DNA of 5,818 nucleotides, taken from positions 1 through 5,818 of the forward strand of contig JBBQSN010000187.1 of the NCBI GenBank assembly GCA_038213835.1, written 5' to 3'. The position numbers and the translations under genes are program-made. Of the stretch, positions 4,915 to 5,818 are shown in pieces; positions within the stretch are counted from its first letter, which is position 1, and each line of letters starts with the position of its first letter. Below the pieces are notes generated by a model that saw only the letters and a list, made by a program, of their open reading frames with translations, made no database searches and was not told the DNA's origin. The DNA is from JBBQSN01 sp038213835 (lineage in GTDB: Bacteria; Actinomycetota; Actinomycetes; Actinomycetales; CAWJMD01).

Positions 4915-5374
4915 CCGGCCCAGGAAGGCCATCGTGCGCGTGGTCTCGTCGGCGCCCCGGGGGGCCTCGACCTCCGGGCCGAAGGCCTGCGGCTGGCGGG
5001 CCATGTCGCTCAGCCCCTCCACCTGCGCGCGCACCCAGGCGAGCTCGGCCGAGGGCACCTGGGCGTGGACCCCGGCGGCGCTGGCGAGGTCCCACCCGTG
5101 CACGACGAGGTCGATGCAGTGGAACCGGCCCATCGTCGCCTCGATGCTGGCGGACCCCATCCGACCCTCCACGACGCGGCCGGCCCGTTCGGGGTCGTCG
5201 AGCAGCGCCTGGACGACCTCGCGGGTGGCGTGCCACGCCGAGACCGGGTCCTCGGCGGCGTCGGGGCCGGCCAGCGGTCGTCCGGGACGGCGTCGACGAC
5301 CGCGGTGAGCGCTCCGCGAGGCGTCGGTAGCGGTCGGCGGGGGACAGGTCGGCCACGGGCTGCTCGGTGCTCAT
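4906..5374 (-). pseudogene. Broken TIGR03086-family (DinB/maleylpyruvate-isomerase-like) gene
   Basis: Three reading frames carry successive parts of one TIGR03086-type protein. From ATG 5374: 'PADRYRRLAER' (to 5309). Homology then moves to a second frame after a one-base loss at about 5307-5311: 'TAVVDAVPDDRW' (5306-5271). It then moves to a third frame from about 5262: 'AEDPVSAWHATREVVQALL', 'GRFHCIDLVVHGWDLASAAG', 'AFGPEVEAP', 'TRTMAFLGRRA', stop at 4908-4906. Family members normally have about 40-50 residues between the second and third parts, including the 'CEGWTARDVVxHL' stretch with a metal-binding histidine; these are missing. The HxxDLxVHxWDL motif is intact. A frameshift plus an out-of-frame deletion makes full-length function very unlikely. 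A short protein from GTG 5172 (88 residues) could still be made but would lack the metal site. It begins 24 bp after the MFS stop, and no ribosome site is seen before ATG 5374. Confidence 0.82.
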
Positions 5375-5398
5375 GGCCGCATCATGCCCGCGACGGCG

Positions 5399-5818
5399 TC
5401 ACGAGGCCTTGGAGGAAGGCGACAGCTGCCCCTCGCTCGGTGCGTCGGCGGCCTCGGCCGGGGCGTCGAGCGGGTGCGCGATCTCGTCCTCGGGCATCTT
5501 CGCCCAGACGATCGCCACCACCGCCAGCAGCGGGGGCACGAGGCCGGCCACGAGGAAGGTCGGACGCAGGCCGATCAGCTCGCTCACGGGTCCGGCCAGG
5601 GCCATCGAGACCGGCATGAACGAGAGCGAGACGAAGAAGTCCAGGCTGGAGACCCGGCCGAGCATCTCCGGCGGCACCCGGCGCTGCAGCAGCGTGCCCC
5701 AGATGACCATCCCGCCCTGGAAGACGCCACCCATGAAGAAGCCGGCCAGGATCATCGGCCAGACCGACGTGGCGAAGCCGAACACGACGAGCGGCACGCA
5801 CCCGAGGCCCCACATCAG
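5399..5818 (-). CDS. MFS_3 (EntS-like) exporter, C-terminal part
   Basis: Partial gene: the 139 C-terminal residues of a major facilitator superfamily transporter, entering from the right edge and ending at TGA 5401-5399. Visible hydrophobic stretches: 'CVPLVVFGFATSVWPMILAGFFMGGVF' in parts, an amphipathic loop 'IWGTLLQRRVPPEMLGRVSSLDFF', then 'SLSFMPVSMALAGPVSELIG' and a last helix 'FLVAGLVPPLLAVVAIVW'. The phrase T-L-L-Q-x-x-V-P-P-E-x-L-G-R-V-S-S is the hallmark of the MFS_3 family (PF05977; enterobactin exporter EntS and macrolide-efflux relatives), corresponding to the loop between late helices of the C-terminal half. It ends in an Ala/Asp/Ser-rich cytoplasmic tail of about 30 residues. 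Proton-driven drug or siderophore export across the inner membrane is the family role; the substrate is not visible here. It is co-oriented with the broken TIGR03086 gene 24 bp downstream. Confidence 0.9.
   Translation of the reverse strand: MMWGLGCVPLVVFGFATSVWPMILAGFFMGGVFQGGMVIWGTLLQRRVPPEMLGRVSSLDFFVSLSFMPVSMALAGPVSELIGLRPTFLVAGLVPPLLAVVAIVWAKMPEDEIAHPLDAPAEAADAPSEGQLSPSSKAS

Noticed and set aside
3768..5330. 520-codon open frame on the plus strand opposite the reductase and TIGR03086 remnant.
   Set aside because: Low-complexity Arg/Pro/Val-rich translation with no family signature; it is the antisense shadow of the reductase gene.

Overview
The window is about 5.8 kb of very GC-rich DNA with strong G/C bias at third codon positions, GTG as well as ATG starts, and actinobacterial gene types (TetR/membrane-protein divergon, bacterial GPP34, HTH_42, TIGR03086, MFS_3). 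This points to a high-GC actinobacterium. A Pseudonocardiales-like genome is my best guess from general impression, not a proven assignment.

Layout. (1) 1-552, minus strand: N-terminal 184 residues of a membrane protein of the YhgE/Pip / ABC-2-like type, running off the left edge. (2) 553-639: a compact divergent control region with two matching 18-bp palindromes 40 bp apart and two fully overlapping, oppositely facing promoters. (3) 640-1260, plus strand: the TetR-family repressor that presumably binds those palindromes. (4) 1353-3502, plus strand: a closely spaced set of a GPP34 (GOLPH3-like) protein, a winged-helix HTH_42 protein related to YcaQ/AlkZ, and a 73-residue conserved actinobacterial protein. 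(5) 3546-3722, plus strand: a startless C-terminal remnant of an ABC-2 permease. (6) 4838-3750, minus strand: an Xi-class glutathione-S-transferase-like reductase (glutathionyl-hydroquinone reductase family), convergent with the remnant. (7) 5374-4906, minus strand: a TIGR03086/DinB-type gene broken by a frameshift and an out-of-frame internal deletion, ending in a 12-bp tandem duplication that doubles its stop codon. (8) 5818-5399, minus strand: the C-terminal part of an MFS_3-type exporter, running off the right edge.

How the parts relate. The clearest functional unit is the TetR/membrane-protein pair: both -35 boxes lie inside operator half-sites, so one repressor could shut both promoters. 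The GPP34, HTH_42 and small-protein genes are spaced 17 and 30 bp apart and could be co-transcribed, but nothing visible links their functions. The MFS gene, broken TIGR03086 gene and reductase gene are co-oriented. Two decayed genes within about 2 kb suggest an accessory, eroding neighbourhood. I see no rRNA, tRNA, CRISPR array, insertion sequence or phage gene. I found no convincing new multi-gene system; the most informative signals are the operator/promoter architecture and the two gene remnants.
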